Assembly: GCA_035041965.1 (NCBI GenBank)
Contig: JAPYMA010001526.1
Coordinates: 62,001-126,000, forward strand
Reading direction: 5' to 3'
DNA length: 64,000 nucleotides
Origin: Anisakis pegreffii
Lineage: Eukaryota; Nematoda; Chromadorea; Rhabditida; Anisakidae
Shown: positions 12,132-22,427 of the stretch, in pieces
Layout: each line of letters opens with the position of its first letter
Numbering within the stretch: the stretch's first letter is position 1
Made by a program: the position numbers and the translations under genes
The notes under the pieces: generated by a model
Database searches by the model: none
Seen by the model: only the letters and a program-made list of their open reading frames with translations
What the model was told of the DNA's origin: nothing

Positions 12132-14199
12132 CTATTGCAACGAGCCGAGCACCGCAGGTAGATGCTTATAAAAGGCTGTGAACAGGCTCACAGCCTGAGC
12201 GATACTTGAGCTGCACGTGAACTCTCTGATGGAGTGCATTGCGAGCATACCACAACCCACATCGATTGTTTGCACACCCAAATTCGACGACAGGAACGGC
12301 CCCACTGTGCTGCCACACGGCATATCGTTCCTGACCACGAACTTTTGCAGTGGACATTCGGCCAGATGTGCGATTTGCTTAAGAATGGCATGAGTTCGTG
12401 AGGTGGTCGCGTAACGCTGGTTCGTGTTCACCTTGACGACGACACCTCCGTGGAAGCGTGGTCTGTGTTGATCCTCGTGCTTCTCCTTGTAGTTCGGATG
12501 TGACGCATGTGCTTGATCAGCGCTGATCATGAACGATTTGCCTATGGCCTCCTCGAATTCCGTACCATTTCGAGACGCCATCGACTCGCCACCACCACCA
12601 CAAGCACACAATCGTCTCAGCACCCATTCGGTGAAGTGAGTTTTTGCGCCTTGTGCCGACTCACTGCCGCATTCTTCGTTGTCATAGCACGCCACAAAAC
12701 GAATATTCGGATCTGCCGACAACTCAGCCACTCCGTGCTGCTCCGATACACTCTCGATCAACGCGCGAATCACGCTGAACGTGCCAACCAAGTTGTCCAA
12801 ACGTTGACTGCTTATGAACTCCTCGTAGACACCACCCAACGCAGCAGGTTGATGATCGTAAACATACAAATCCACATCAATCAACTCCTCCGGAGCACAA
12901 CCAGCCTCTTTCGCAACCATACTCAACAGAACGGAATGGTGATCAGCCTGTATGTCGCTCGCATCTGATGGCTGTTGATCTGCTGCTGCTGCAGCACCAT
13001 CCTTTCCAGATGACGAATCTCCCTAAGTAATTGTTTCACTGTAGACAATATAAAGCCAGGCATCTTTTTTTCACTTCTCACAGTTACACTTTTCCAATGG
13101 ATCATAATTTTTCGAAGAAAGGTCTAGTTATAATTTTCCTTCTTACTGCAAAAAACAGTTGAGTTTTTTAAATTTCAACTTTCGCAATAATTTTCGACAA
13201 TGATACTGGAAAGGGGAAATTTGTAAAGTGTAACGAAACGAATAGATAACCGGCTCACTTTATCGAGTCTGTTCAGTTTGTCGGCGGTGACTGAAGCCAA
13301 AATCGGCCTCAGCATTGTTTCATTGTTGCATTCGAATTTATTGCGTTCCGTACAGAAATGAATCGCTAAATTCGGTATGAACAGCACTGGTTTTGCGATG
13401 TTTACCAGCTTTTGCATCAACCTCTCATCCTGAAACAATCCACTATCTATTTCGAGCTTTTGTTCTCATTTGATAGTGATCTATATCAAAAAGATATTAA
13501 TCAAAACTAGAAGCATATTTCAATGGCACTATTACTAATTCACTAAAACCAAAACGACTCTCACCTTTCGATAAATCACCTGACCAGCAATACTCAAATC
13601 GCGATCAAACCAAGTTCGCCAGATCGCCCCTCCATAAGTCGTTACTCCCACCTATAACAAACACTACAGGTAATCGATTTCCAATCAGTAGCACCCGAAT
13701 TCAACTTGGATTCATAGATCTGAATTGAATTTCTATCGCAACGATGAGAAGTACCTGTAAGAATTGTTCAGAAGTGATCTTCGAGATGGGTTTAACGCGC
13801 AGTGCCGGACTGTCGGTGTGTGCAGAGAGCATCGAGAAGCCATTGCCAGGCTTGTATTTACCACCGACTGCGAACGCTATTATTGCCGTATTGTTCCTAA
13901 ACAACTGCATTCAGTATCACATTCTCATCTAACATATCACCCACTTAGTCACGAAGTATTTCCCAGTCGGTTCAATTCTCCACGGCTTCCTCTCGTCAAG
14001 TTCCTCGAACCCTGCCGCTTTCAGAAGTATTATACTCTCGTTCACAGCTGAAATAAACACCACATCACGGCAAACATCCAAAGACTCATAAAAATGAATA
14101 AACGATAATACCGTGATATGGAGTGACTGCCTTATTGATGAAACTAATGAATTCATTCGCCAGCTTCCTTACTTCCGCACTCAACGGTCCTGTCGACAT
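12132..14199 (-). CDS. DNPEP: Aspartyl aminopeptidase, M18 family
   Basis: Cytosolic zinc aminopeptidase that removes N-terminal Asp or Glu. Minus-strand exons are 14199-14112, 14047-13941, 13904-13755, 13651-13565, 13429-13259 and 13022-12132, joining to 497 codons plus stop with all phases agreeing. Metal and catalytic landmarks are present: [12 protein letters not shown] (first His), [12 protein letters not shown] (bridging Asp), [15 protein letters not shown] (Glu pair), [27 protein letters not shown] and [11 protein letters not shown] (last His). Exon 6 carries an Ala/Ser-rich insert near 12970-13020 before HHSVLLSM that looks lineage-specific. The enzyme looks intact. From memory the C. 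elegans orthologue is also on chromosome III. Confidence 0.97.
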
Positions 14200-15248
14200 C
14201 GTTTCTTTCCCGACTGATTCAAACAACCGCGCAACTCAACTGTAAAATCAACAACTGACTCGTCAATTAATTTGAAATATTTATTTGTGTACGTCGGAAA
14301 TTAATTGATTCTTACGAATACATATTTTGAGTGAGTATGAATAAATGTGATCAATCAAAGAACAAAACGTCTGTGTTCAAATGAAACATATCGTTCGTTA
14401 TCTGATCATTAATCAATTGGAATGTAATACTGCAGAAGAGTCTCTGATAAGACTGCTCTTATCATTTTGTTGAGTCAACGACATATACCTGAGTCTAATT
14501 GCATGACATTATCATGCATCTTAACATGATATTTGCAGACTGCACAATGATCTGCAACACATCATTCCTTCACTATTGTCCTCAACCACACAAAAAAGCA
14601 AACCCCTATCGCAGTAATCATATTAAACTATCACTAAAATTGTGCATTCACCATTGCTAGCTTTCGAAAATATTGATTACTCGAGAGTTCAAATGAAACT
14701 TTGGCTTAGTTTATAAAGCAAATTGCTTGAATGAAGTAAACTATTTGTACGAAATACTTACGATCAGTTAGCAATGTAAAAATGTGATCACATGACTGCC
14801 TTATTGAACAATTCAGACTGATTTCATTCTACTCACTTGACACAATTCCATCATGATGAATAATCAAAATCACCCGTCAGATCAACTTCAAATCCAAATA
14901 TCGTTTCCATCTTCACCCAGCATAAGTACATTCACATGCTATTATATATGACGCATTCAGATTCGAACTAGGTGAACGTGGATGTCTCAAACACATTCAA
15001 CTGACTTAATAAATTTTATTAAATCAGAACAGAACACTCATTTATCTGTATTATATAACGTTAACGAGACTCTCACCAGTTGAATATAATATGTATTAGC
15101 AGCAACAATAACAACAGATTCATCTTCTGATTCAACAACATATCACTGCGATAGTCACGAATACAATACTGATACGTATCAAATGATACGATCTCTCTGA
15201 CAAGTGATAATAATATTAATAAATGAAGTAGATAGATGATGGTGAACG
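14200..15248. other. Intergenic upstream of the aminopeptidase gene
   Basis: AT-rich with no recognisable gene. It is the promoter side of DNPEP. Confidence 0.5.
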
Positions 15249-15573
15249 ATGGCACTCTTACTGACAGCATTCACCGAAGACAACAATACCCGTAAGTGAC
15301 GTGAAAAGTTAACGAAAATAAAACTATTTTCGAAAGACTTTTGCTGGTGATTTTGTAGAGCAGGTGAGGATGAAATACGGCACGTCACTAAATCAACGTT
15401 ACGATCCGGACGGCGGCTTCGAGTCTAGGCTCGATTCAGGCACTAGGCTCGAAACTTGCCTTTATCTACCGTCCGACGTTGCACCGATTCGACTTCCAAA
15501 GCCACCTGAACTACACGATCACCGCAAACAAAATTCCAACAAATACAAGAACATGAAATTATTTCCTTTATAA
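15249..15573 (+). CDS. Possible small two-exon gene, 85 aa, unknown
   Basis: Not recognised. An ATG at 15249 opens MALLLTAFTEDNNT and runs into a perfect GTAAGT donor after 15291. A TTTTGTAG acceptor before 15359 continues in phase as QQVRMKYGTSLNQRYDPD and on to VAPIRLPKPPELHDHRK, with a stop at 15573. The second exon has clearly more G+C than its surroundings, which argues for coding. It also contains a short inverted repeat (CTAGGCTCGA / CGAGCCTAG type) that could come from a repeat. No family assignment is possible from the sequence. Confidence 0.35.
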
Positions 15574-15887
15574 AATACAAAGTCACAATTGTAAATTACT
15601 GATGTAATAATAATTATTATTTAAGGACTAATAGTTCCTCACAAAAACTTCTGAACAGAGGTGATTTAAACCTCTTAAATCCACTCTCACAAAAAACGTT
15701 AAACTATTGAAAAGTTAAGAGTGAGTTCGGAATCTTCGGAGCTCACGATCAATGCGAAAGATTCTAGAATGATGTTACAATGAGAAATGAATGTTCTTGA
15801 GAAAATGGACTCAAATCAGGTGAACTTCACTGAAGATCAGCTGAAATGAAACGGGAAAAGAAGAATTTCGAATAGAAATGATCGCAA
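15574..15887. other. Intergenic 3' flank of dph-3
   Basis: AT-rich, nothing recognised. Confidence 0.4.
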
Positions 15888-16258
15888 TTAAGCCGGATTC
15901 ACAGCCGTTTTTTGGAGAGCTTTTGTGGTTGTGATCGATTCGGTCTTCATGAACATATCCGGGTCATAGATCACCCGAACGATCAAAGAACAGCTTGGGC
16001 ACGTGGCCACATCCTCGCCCGACTCTAGCATTTCCCTGCAATTATCAGATTTTAAGGTTTCTTCATTGCTGCACACTTTCTAGTGATCACATCCTGAATT
16101 TATCAGATGAGTTTCAATTCTAGGTGAAACGAATGAATAATAGAACAATACTTTGATATTTCGAAACGATCGCCGCACGGGCACGGGTACGTGTACACTT
16201 CGTTCTCTTCGTCGTATTCAAAATCCTCAATTTCCACTTCGTCATGAAAAACGGACAT
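15888..16258 (-). CDS. dph-3: Diphthamide biosynthesis protein 3 (CSL zinc finger)
   Basis: Small zinc or iron protein that donates electrons to the DPH1-DPH2 step of diphthamide synthesis on elongation factor 2. It also supports tRNA wobble-uridine modification through Elongator. Minus-strand exons 16258-16152 and 16035-15888 join in phase to 84 codons. The start [18 protein letters not shown], the knuckle [11 protein letters not shown] and the second pair [15 protein letters not shown] give the four metal-binding cysteines. Length and order match human DPH3 (82 aa). Confidence 0.97.
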
Positions 16259-16429
16259 TTTTGTTATCGTTTCGCTCTGCTTCGTTCGAAGTAGAGACAA
16301 AGTGTTACCTGCAAATATTGAAACTACATTCGGGTAATCTGAAACCGGCATTTTTGCTGTCAAAGGGTGGCAAACCGGCATTTTCGCTGATAATCTGAAA
16401 CCAGACCAATCCGTGGCGTACGCTTAGGG
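16259..16429. other. Upstream flank of dph-3 with a short tandem repeat
   Basis: A phrase of the form CTGAAACC-GGCATTTT-GCTG occurs twice to three times between 16336 and 16402. No gene seen. Confidence 0.4.
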
Positions 16430-16755
16430 GTACTTGTTTACTTCGGGGGGTGGGGGGCTAGCACGTCGCAAGCATGCTCGTGTACAACAACATACGTATA
16501 CGCTCACACGCTAACGACGCTTTCACATAGACCTAGGCCACGCCTACAGCGTATGGCCTCAGCCTAAGCGTAGTCTAGGCCTGAGTCTAAGCCTGAGCTC
16601 GCTTGCTAGTCCCCGTTGTAACATCGAGCGATCTGAGGCTACGCTTAGATGAGGTTGAGGTTATGCTTAGGCTGAGGCCATGCGTAGTAGGCGTGGCCTC
16701 AGTTATTATACGCTAGCGTGCTCGCGTGCGACCCCCACCCCAAGTAAAAAGTGCC
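16430..16755. repeat. GC-rich imperfect foldback (palindromic) repeat
   Basis: The left arm (GGGGGGTGGGGGGCTAGCACG, then GGCCACGCCTAC...GGCCTCAGCCTAAG at about 16536-16570) is matched in inverted order by the right arm (CTTAGGCTGAGGCC...GTAGGCGTGGCC at about 16660-16700, then CGTGC...GACCCCCACCCC). The centre is near 16605. The block is much richer in G+C than the DNA on either side. Confidence 0.75.
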
Positions 16756-17890
16756 AGCTTAGGCTTATGCTGAGGCTTTTACTCTTTTCTCTTTCGTTGG
16801 TCATTAACGTAGATAATGAAATGATTTCTGCTGTTAAGAGGTAAAACTAACTTGCACAGCAAAACTAACAAGCAAGGCGATATGAAAATATTTTTTTCAA
16901 TTTATTCAAATAATTCAGCAACATGCAGACAAAATTTGGTTTATTAATTTGTGGCCCTACAGAGGGCCATTGGGCTCACTCCAACGGTTAATTGTGTACC
17001 TTCAGTTGATAGAATGAAAACTGCATTTTGTCGAAGTAACTTTCCATACTAATTGTAAGTGATGGTGGGTGGGGAAAATGCCAATCTACGTGGCTGTGCG
17101 GATGAAGGAAAATCAAAAAAATTATAACTGAAAAATCAGCACTCATTGAACACTTTACATTCGTAAAAAGTTACCTTGAGTTGTTACGACCGATGGATGC
17201 GCACTATTGCAATGTTGGTGATTATGACATTAGTAAATAGAAGAAAGAATATTATCAGCAGAAACAGATGGGGGTTGGGGATAGTTGGGGAGTGGAGTAG
17301 GATATTACAAATTAAGGTAGGTAAACGAAATTGAGGGATTGGTAGATGTCTCGGTGTAAAACACCAGCTTCAGTACCTTTGAATGTTACACAAAGTCACG
17401 GACATTGATGAGTGGTCAGAGGAGCATGCTGTGGTTCATGTTGGAAAGAGTGTTTATTGATGCGGATAACGACGAGAATAAATTTTTTACAGTAATAAAG
17501 TTGCACATTACAGTGTGGACATCTATCAAATCGTAACAATAATAATGAAATTAATTGATTAGAAATGCAACATTGAATGATAGTACACAATGCGAATCAT
17601 AGAGCATAAAGTGGACAGGCAAAGAGGATAACGATCAGCGATAAGCACGAACACGGCATTTTTCAACGGCGTTTCAATTTCTCAATTAAGATTTTGACCA
17701 TAGACTTGATAGTCAAAATTTGAATAACGAATCCATGCACCCTCCTCCCTCTGCCGTAGGAACTATATGAAACATATCATACATTAATAAAATCAGTCAG
17801 CATTTACTCGACAACCACCCCAATTCTCCCGGAATTCTTTCCAAGTAACCCGTAGGGGGTTAACTGCCCCTATGAGATCTACTGAATGGG
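16756..17890. other. Gene-free stretch between repeats
   Basis: AT-rich. No ORF resembles a known protein. Confidence 0.5.
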
Positions 17891-18151
17891 ATTTATGTAA
17901 GTTACTTCTAAAATTTCACCGATGAAAAATGTTCAGAAAGCAAGTATAAAGCAAGGATGATAATCAGTGAGGAAACATTACAGTGACCGTTCAACTGATA
18001 TTGAAAGAAATAAACAATAATAAACACTAAAGAAATAAATAAAAAATAAATATTATTTAAACACTTTTTGATTAATTGAACAATAAAGAAGTAAACACTA
18101 AAAAAATATCATTTGAACACGTTTTCATGACGAATGAAACTTTCGTAAGTT
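17891..18151 (+). repeat. ~260-bp dispersed repeat, copy A
   Basis: Very AT-rich, from ATTTATGTAAGTTACTTC to CTTTCGTAAG. The region 31531-31790 carries the same sequence inverted, with few differences. The near identity points to recent spread. Confidence 0.85.
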
Positions 18152-18299
18152 TAAGTTTTAGTGACAAACTTTTAATTACAATTTAACAATTTCATGACAA
18201 ATTTTTTATCAAAATTAAATGACAAAGTTTTAATGAAAATGTTAATGAAGAATGACATTTGGACACCTTTTAATACCTCTTATCAGAAACAATTTCGTG

Positions 18300-18745
18300 T
18301 TCTTAAGAAGATATGGCTATTTCCGTAAAGCTATCTCAACAACAAGCACAAAGGCGCTTATTCATAAACATTCTATCATTATAGATCAATGTGAATGCGT
18401 TACTATAGTTTTAGAATATCTTATATAGTCATTTTCTCAATGCTATTTTGGTTGCCATTTCGAGGCTGATGTATCCTCATATTGTCCACTAACATATGAC
18501 TTTGTGTACACCATTCGATGCAGCTGAATCTCTAGATTAAGAAAAACATATATTTTGTTTAGCAATTCTGCTTTGTTGAGGAGATACAGCCACTTTCCCG
18601 AAGCCATCTCAATTAGCGCGGTGGCGATCATTCGTAAACATTCTATCACTATAGATCAATTTGAATGCGTTGCTATAGCTCTACAGAGTACCATCTTCAA
18701 GGTAACCGTACTCTCAGCTTTGCCCAGTAACATATGACTTGCTGA
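18300..18745 (+). repeat. Two diverged tandem repeat units
   Basis: Two roughly 200-bp units (about 18300-18505 and 18560-18745) share CATTCTATCA-TATAGATCAAT, GAATGCGTT-CTATAG and AACATATGACTT. The end of the second resembles the repeats at 24256-24511 (TTTGCCCA-AACAT). Confidence 0.6.
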
Positions 18746-18901
18746 ATGGGTTGATGCCAAATGTGGTTTAAGTTGATTGTGATCGAAGTTTTGCTCGTTA
18801 GCCACCGTTTATTTGTTAGTGGTCAATGATTTTAATTTGCACAAGAAATAGATCGGTAATTGTTATGTCGTTGAAGACTGATGATGAGCGATCCGAGACG
18901 A

Positions 18902-18919
18902 CGAAACAAGCCTTTATTT
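18902..18919 (+). repeat. 18-bp direct repeat, left copy (target-site duplication)
   Basis: CGAAACAAGCCTTTATTT occurs here and again at 20152-20169, exactly flanking the retroelement remnant. Confidence 0.8.
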
Positions 18920-19030
18920 ATTTAGAGCTGGCCGAGGTATATGAACTCTCTGACTTCTTCAATGACATTCCCGTCAATAGATAACGGTGATTTTATTATA
19001 CGGTTTGCCATGATCTTTATTTCGGTGACA

Positions 19031-19909
19031 TTAATTTTCAGTTTGCAAGGTTTCATACGATTCGGCTTCGCTCACCATACTGTTCCCGATAGCGATTCGA
19101 TAGCTTGACTTATTCAGTATCTTTTGTCGGGTTAGTGATCTTTTAGTTGCCCAAATCCGCTTATCTTTTAAAGCTATTACACTTCTGACCAGACGATGAT
19201 CACTTCCTGTTCTGAAGTGATTCAAAACATCCACATTTTTTGGGATGACATGTTTATTGATTATTATGAAATCGTTTTCGTTTTTGGTTGTGCCATTCGG
19301 ACTTCTCCAAGTCCACTTCCTACCCTTCCTCTTTTTGAACATTGTATTCATTATCTTCAAACCGTTAGACTCGCAAAAATCAACAACTGCCTGGCCTCGG
19401 TTGTTTCTGATGCCATTCCCAAAGCATCCCACTGAATTTTCGCCTGTTTTCTTCTTACCAACAATTGCATTAAAATCCCCAATTATTAAGGTGAATGTTG
19501 CTCTGTCATGATTGACAGTATCAGATAGTTCATCTAGGAACTTGCTGTATTCAGCGTCATCACATCCACTATGTGGTGCATATACCTGAATTATTCTCAG
19601 GTTTGTTCGAGTTGTGATTTTCAGTTTCAACTGAGCAATTCTGGATAATGCGCATTTGAATGAAACTATCCTGCTTTTCCATTCCCTTGAGACATGAAAT
19701 CCAACTCCTCCTTGGGAGCGAGCTTCATCCCCATTGAAATATAAACAATAACCATTTGGACGATCTATTGCACCTGCACCGTTCTTTCTTACCTCGACCA
19801 GACCGATGATGTCGTACTTGATGTGTCGGGCTTCTTCTTTAAATTCCGCCAATCTTGCCTCTGAGAGCAGTGGTCTGGCGTTAAAGGTACAAATTCTTAC
19901 GTTAGTCAT
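19031..19909 (-). CDS. AP-like endonuclease domain of a non-LTR retrotransposon
   Basis: The 292-codon ORF starts MTNVRICTFNARPLLSE and contains the endonuclease/exonuclease/phosphatase fold. Visible motifs are the N-terminal CTFNAR, IGLVEVRKNG (catalytic Glu), YAPHSG, IIGDFNAIVGK (Asp-Asn) and TGSDHRLVRS (the terminal Ser-Asp-His). All main catalytic residues are present, so nicking activity is possible. No reverse transcriptase follows in frame; after the stop only a short RT C-terminal tail remains. Best read as the 5' half of an RTE/CR1-like ORF. It is not a host gene by any sign here. Confidence 0.88.
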   Translation of the reverse strand: MTNVRICTFNARPLLSEARLAEFKEEARHIKYDIIGLVEVRKNGAGAIDRPNGYCLYFNGDEARSQGGVGFHVSREWKSRIVSFKCALSRIAQLKLKITTRTNLRIIQVYAPHSGCDDAEYSKFLDELSDTVNHDRATFTLIIGDFNAIVGKKKTGENSVGCFGNGIRNNRGQAVVDFCESNGLKIMNTMFKKRKGRKWTWRSPNGTTKNENDFIIINKHVIPKNVDVLNHFRTGSDHRLVRSVIALKDKRIWATKRSLTRQKILNKSSYRIAIGNSMVSEAESYETLQTEN

Positions 19910-19918
19910 ATCACGGTT

Positions 19919-20151
19919 GGGCCTTCACTCACGCCCCGGCCCACAGGGTGCTGGTGCACTCTGTCAATTTTCCGGTGCAGTCGCTACGCGACCGCTCACC
20001 GCGGATGACTGACGCACTATCGAGCTCGAAGGTTTGGGCCTACCCTCACGCCCCGGCTGAAAGGGTGCTGGTGAGGAGGAAATTTGCAACCGGTCAAATT
20101 TCCAGAGCAGTCGACAACCGACCGCTCACTGTGACTGATTGATTCCAATTC
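19919..20151 (-). repeat. Two ~117-bp GC-rich tandem units at the retroelement 5' end
   Basis: Both units contain CACGCCCCGGC, AGGGTGCTGGTG, GCAGTCG and CGACCGCTCAC on the plus strand, at an offset of 117 bp. They lie directly upstream of the endonuclease ORF and could be 5' UTR promoter-type units. Confidence 0.75.
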
Positions 20152-20169
20152 CGAAACAAGCCTTTATTT
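20152..20169 (+). repeat. 18-bp direct repeat, right copy (target-site duplication)
   Basis: Identical to 18902-18919. The two bracket the retroelement remnant. Confidence 0.8.
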
Positions 20170-21261
20170 GGGATCAAACCAAGACACACAACCCTTCACC
20201 TAGGATCGAGACAAGACACACAACACAATGAAATCTCGCCCTTATATAGAGCTTTTTGTATGTAAATTTCTAACAATAGACGACAACTCACAGACAAATC
20301 AGCAGATCATGTATGCTAATTTGATCACTACACAACAATAATACATCGCTGATAGCAATAATAATTAATAATAACGGTAATAATTATACTAATAATAATA
20401 ATAACAACAAAGTGAATGATGAAAACAACGAAACTAACAAAGTCATTCCTTGATGTTGATAAAAGTCAATCGAATAACCAAAAAGTGAATTGGGTGTAGA
20501 TCGATGAATGACGGGATGTCGTATGTCGATATTAAAGCAATTACCCATTTGGATATTCATGACTATTGATATCAAAAGACTAATCTACTAAACTGCACCA
20601 GTACCACGACGTCTACCTCTATTTTCAAAAGATTCGCGAAGATACAGTGGTGGGACGATGCGAAATCTTGCATCGTCACGCCACTGGATGTTTTTGATAA
20701 TTTGAACAGAAAATGATATCTATTAAATGATATTTATTAAGGAAAAGTAGTAAAATGAATTCCTAATTGCTTCCTGCAAACTGTCATTACTTATGAACTG
20801 CTTCACAACCTACATTCCCCACTTGTAATCATAAATAAATCTGGATTTTCTGTCAAAAGAGATGCACAGTATCAGCTTTTTCACTAGGAATTTTGAATTG
20901 CACGAAGGAAGTGACAATATTTCAGCGAAAGGTGAATGTACTCTCGTGTACAAACCGCGAAAACCAGGTCAGAATGATAACTTCAAACAACCACAAAAAC
21001 GTTCACCTATCTTCATCTATCAGATAAACTAAACGATTTGCGTTGTATAAACAATTCACTAAATAAATCTTCCAAAAGTGACACCATCGCAATGAAATCT
21101 CAATAAATCGTTATCTTTGTTTGATGTTAACATTCACCTCATTAATTTTATCTTCAACAAACATCTCTGCACTTCCATAAATATCCTCACAATAAAACGC
21201 ACCTTTCTTTCTCCACGAACCCCCACTCAAATACCATTCAAACGCCCCAGATTCTATCAAA
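20170..21261. other. Intergenic, upstream of the SOD-like gene
   Basis: No gene recognised. It contains a short repeat of AAGACACACAAC near 20190-20225, an AATAATAAT-rich patch near 20340-20410 and a strong hairpin at 20646-20687. Confidence 0.5.
20646..20687. repeat. Short perfect-looking hairpin
   Basis: CAGTGG-TGG-GACGATGC is followed by an 8-base loop and GCATCGTC-ACG-CCACTG, giving a stem of about 17 bp with one mismatch and one G-T pair. It could be a small palindromic repeat or a structured RNA. Confidence 0.6.
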
Positions 21262-22286
21262 ATGTTATTCGCTGTTTATGTGTTTTATATTCTCACGAGA
21301 TGCTTATTCGGTGAGGGATTAGATACCTCGCCAAACGGTTAGTAACCACAATTCTCTCATCTTTATTCCAAGCAAAAATTCCCTTTCTTAAAACATACGC
21401 GTCCATTTCCGCAAACAATATCCCACGTCTTCAATTTTGTTCACACTTTAAAAACCTCACGAATCCCCATCGTGCCATTCCTTTCTTCCACAGTCTAATC
21501 TATCATAGAACCACTGTGGATTCGCTGTAATTTTACAGCTATTATGCAGTATTTCACAGTATTGCATAATATTCTGTAGTTCACAATATCCTGTTCACAG
21601 AAGAGAGTCGCTATGCAATAGCTCAAATTCGAAGTGCACGAGGTGATATCAAAGGATTTATTTGGTTCGAACAAAAGTTCACACCAAGCCGTCATTGCTT
21701 GATTCATGCGAATATCACTGGTGAGTTTAGGAATTTATTTGAACAATTACCGTAACCATAACAGTAATATAATGTAACAAAATTGATAAGAATCGTCAAA
21801 TGTCACGCAATCCTAATAATAATATCATTAATCAATCAGGAATACCTGGTGAGCACGGAATAGCGATAGTGGATTGGGGTAACATGCAAAATGGATGCGA
21901 AAGTATGGGTTATACTTTCAATCCAGACCGCATTTCTAAGCACATTTCATTTAACAAGCCAATGCATCGAGTCGGTACTTTAGGAAATATCATCGATGGA
22001 ATGGTTCGTGAAAGTTTGTTAGATTGTTAAATTGAAGTGATTTGTATTTGTGGAATACATGAAATGTTGTTGAAATGATTGAATGTTTCAGTACGAGGAT
22101 GCAAATAACCGGTATGTGACGTTGTTCGGTAGAAATAGCGTGATTGGTAGGGGGGTGGTGATATTCGAGAATAGGGACGATGGAGGCGACATGAATACCA
22201 TCGAGAGCAGATTCGATGGAAACGTCGGGAAAGCGATCGCGTGTGGTATTATTGGGCGAGTTGCAGGCCCTTCTGACAGATCGTAA
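21262..22286 (+). CDS. Secreted Cu/Zn-SOD-like protein without metal ligands
   Basis: Exons 21262-21337, 21601-21720, 21840-22003 and 22092-22286 join in phase to 184 codons. The first encodes a signal peptide (MLFAVYVFYILTRCLFG). The rest follows the superoxide dismutase fold: YAIAQIRSARGDIKGFIWFEQ, GGIPGEHG, FNP, RVGTLGNI, SVIGRGVVIF, RDDGG and AIACGII. The active site is gone. Against human SOD1, His46 is Ala, His48 Val, His63 Thr, His80 Arg (shifted), Asp83 Thr, His120 Phe and Arg143 Ala. Only His71 and both disulfide cysteines (NGCES, IACG) remain. A working dismutase is therefore unlikely; a structural, binding or chaperone role is possible. The gene is tail to tail with another secreted-protein gene. 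Confidence 0.85.
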
Positions 22287-22427
22287 TTGATATTACAGCG
22301 ATCATATGATAATGTAACCAGAGATAACAGTGATCATATTGATAATACAGATGGATGATACATAACTAAACAACGTTGGGTAAAAGCATCAGTATATATT
22401 TAGTTAGGATTATTATAATAAAGATGC

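Larger units (their letters stand above)
18920..20151 (-). mobile_element. Non-LTR retrotransposon remnant (EN intact, RT mostly deleted)
   Basis: On the minus strand the unit starts at 20151 with two roughly 117-bp GC-rich tandem units (20151-20036 and 20035-19919). An endonuclease ORF follows (19909-19031), then a short piece of the C-terminal end of a reverse transcriptase (about 19044-18922, KLKINVTEIKIMANR, then EEVREFIYLGQL) in a different frame. The RT catalytic palm is missing. The element is bounded by an 18-bp direct repeat. Loss of the interior and 3' end with the 5' end kept is the reverse of the usual 5' truncation. AATAAA overlaps its 3' end. Confidence 0.85.
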
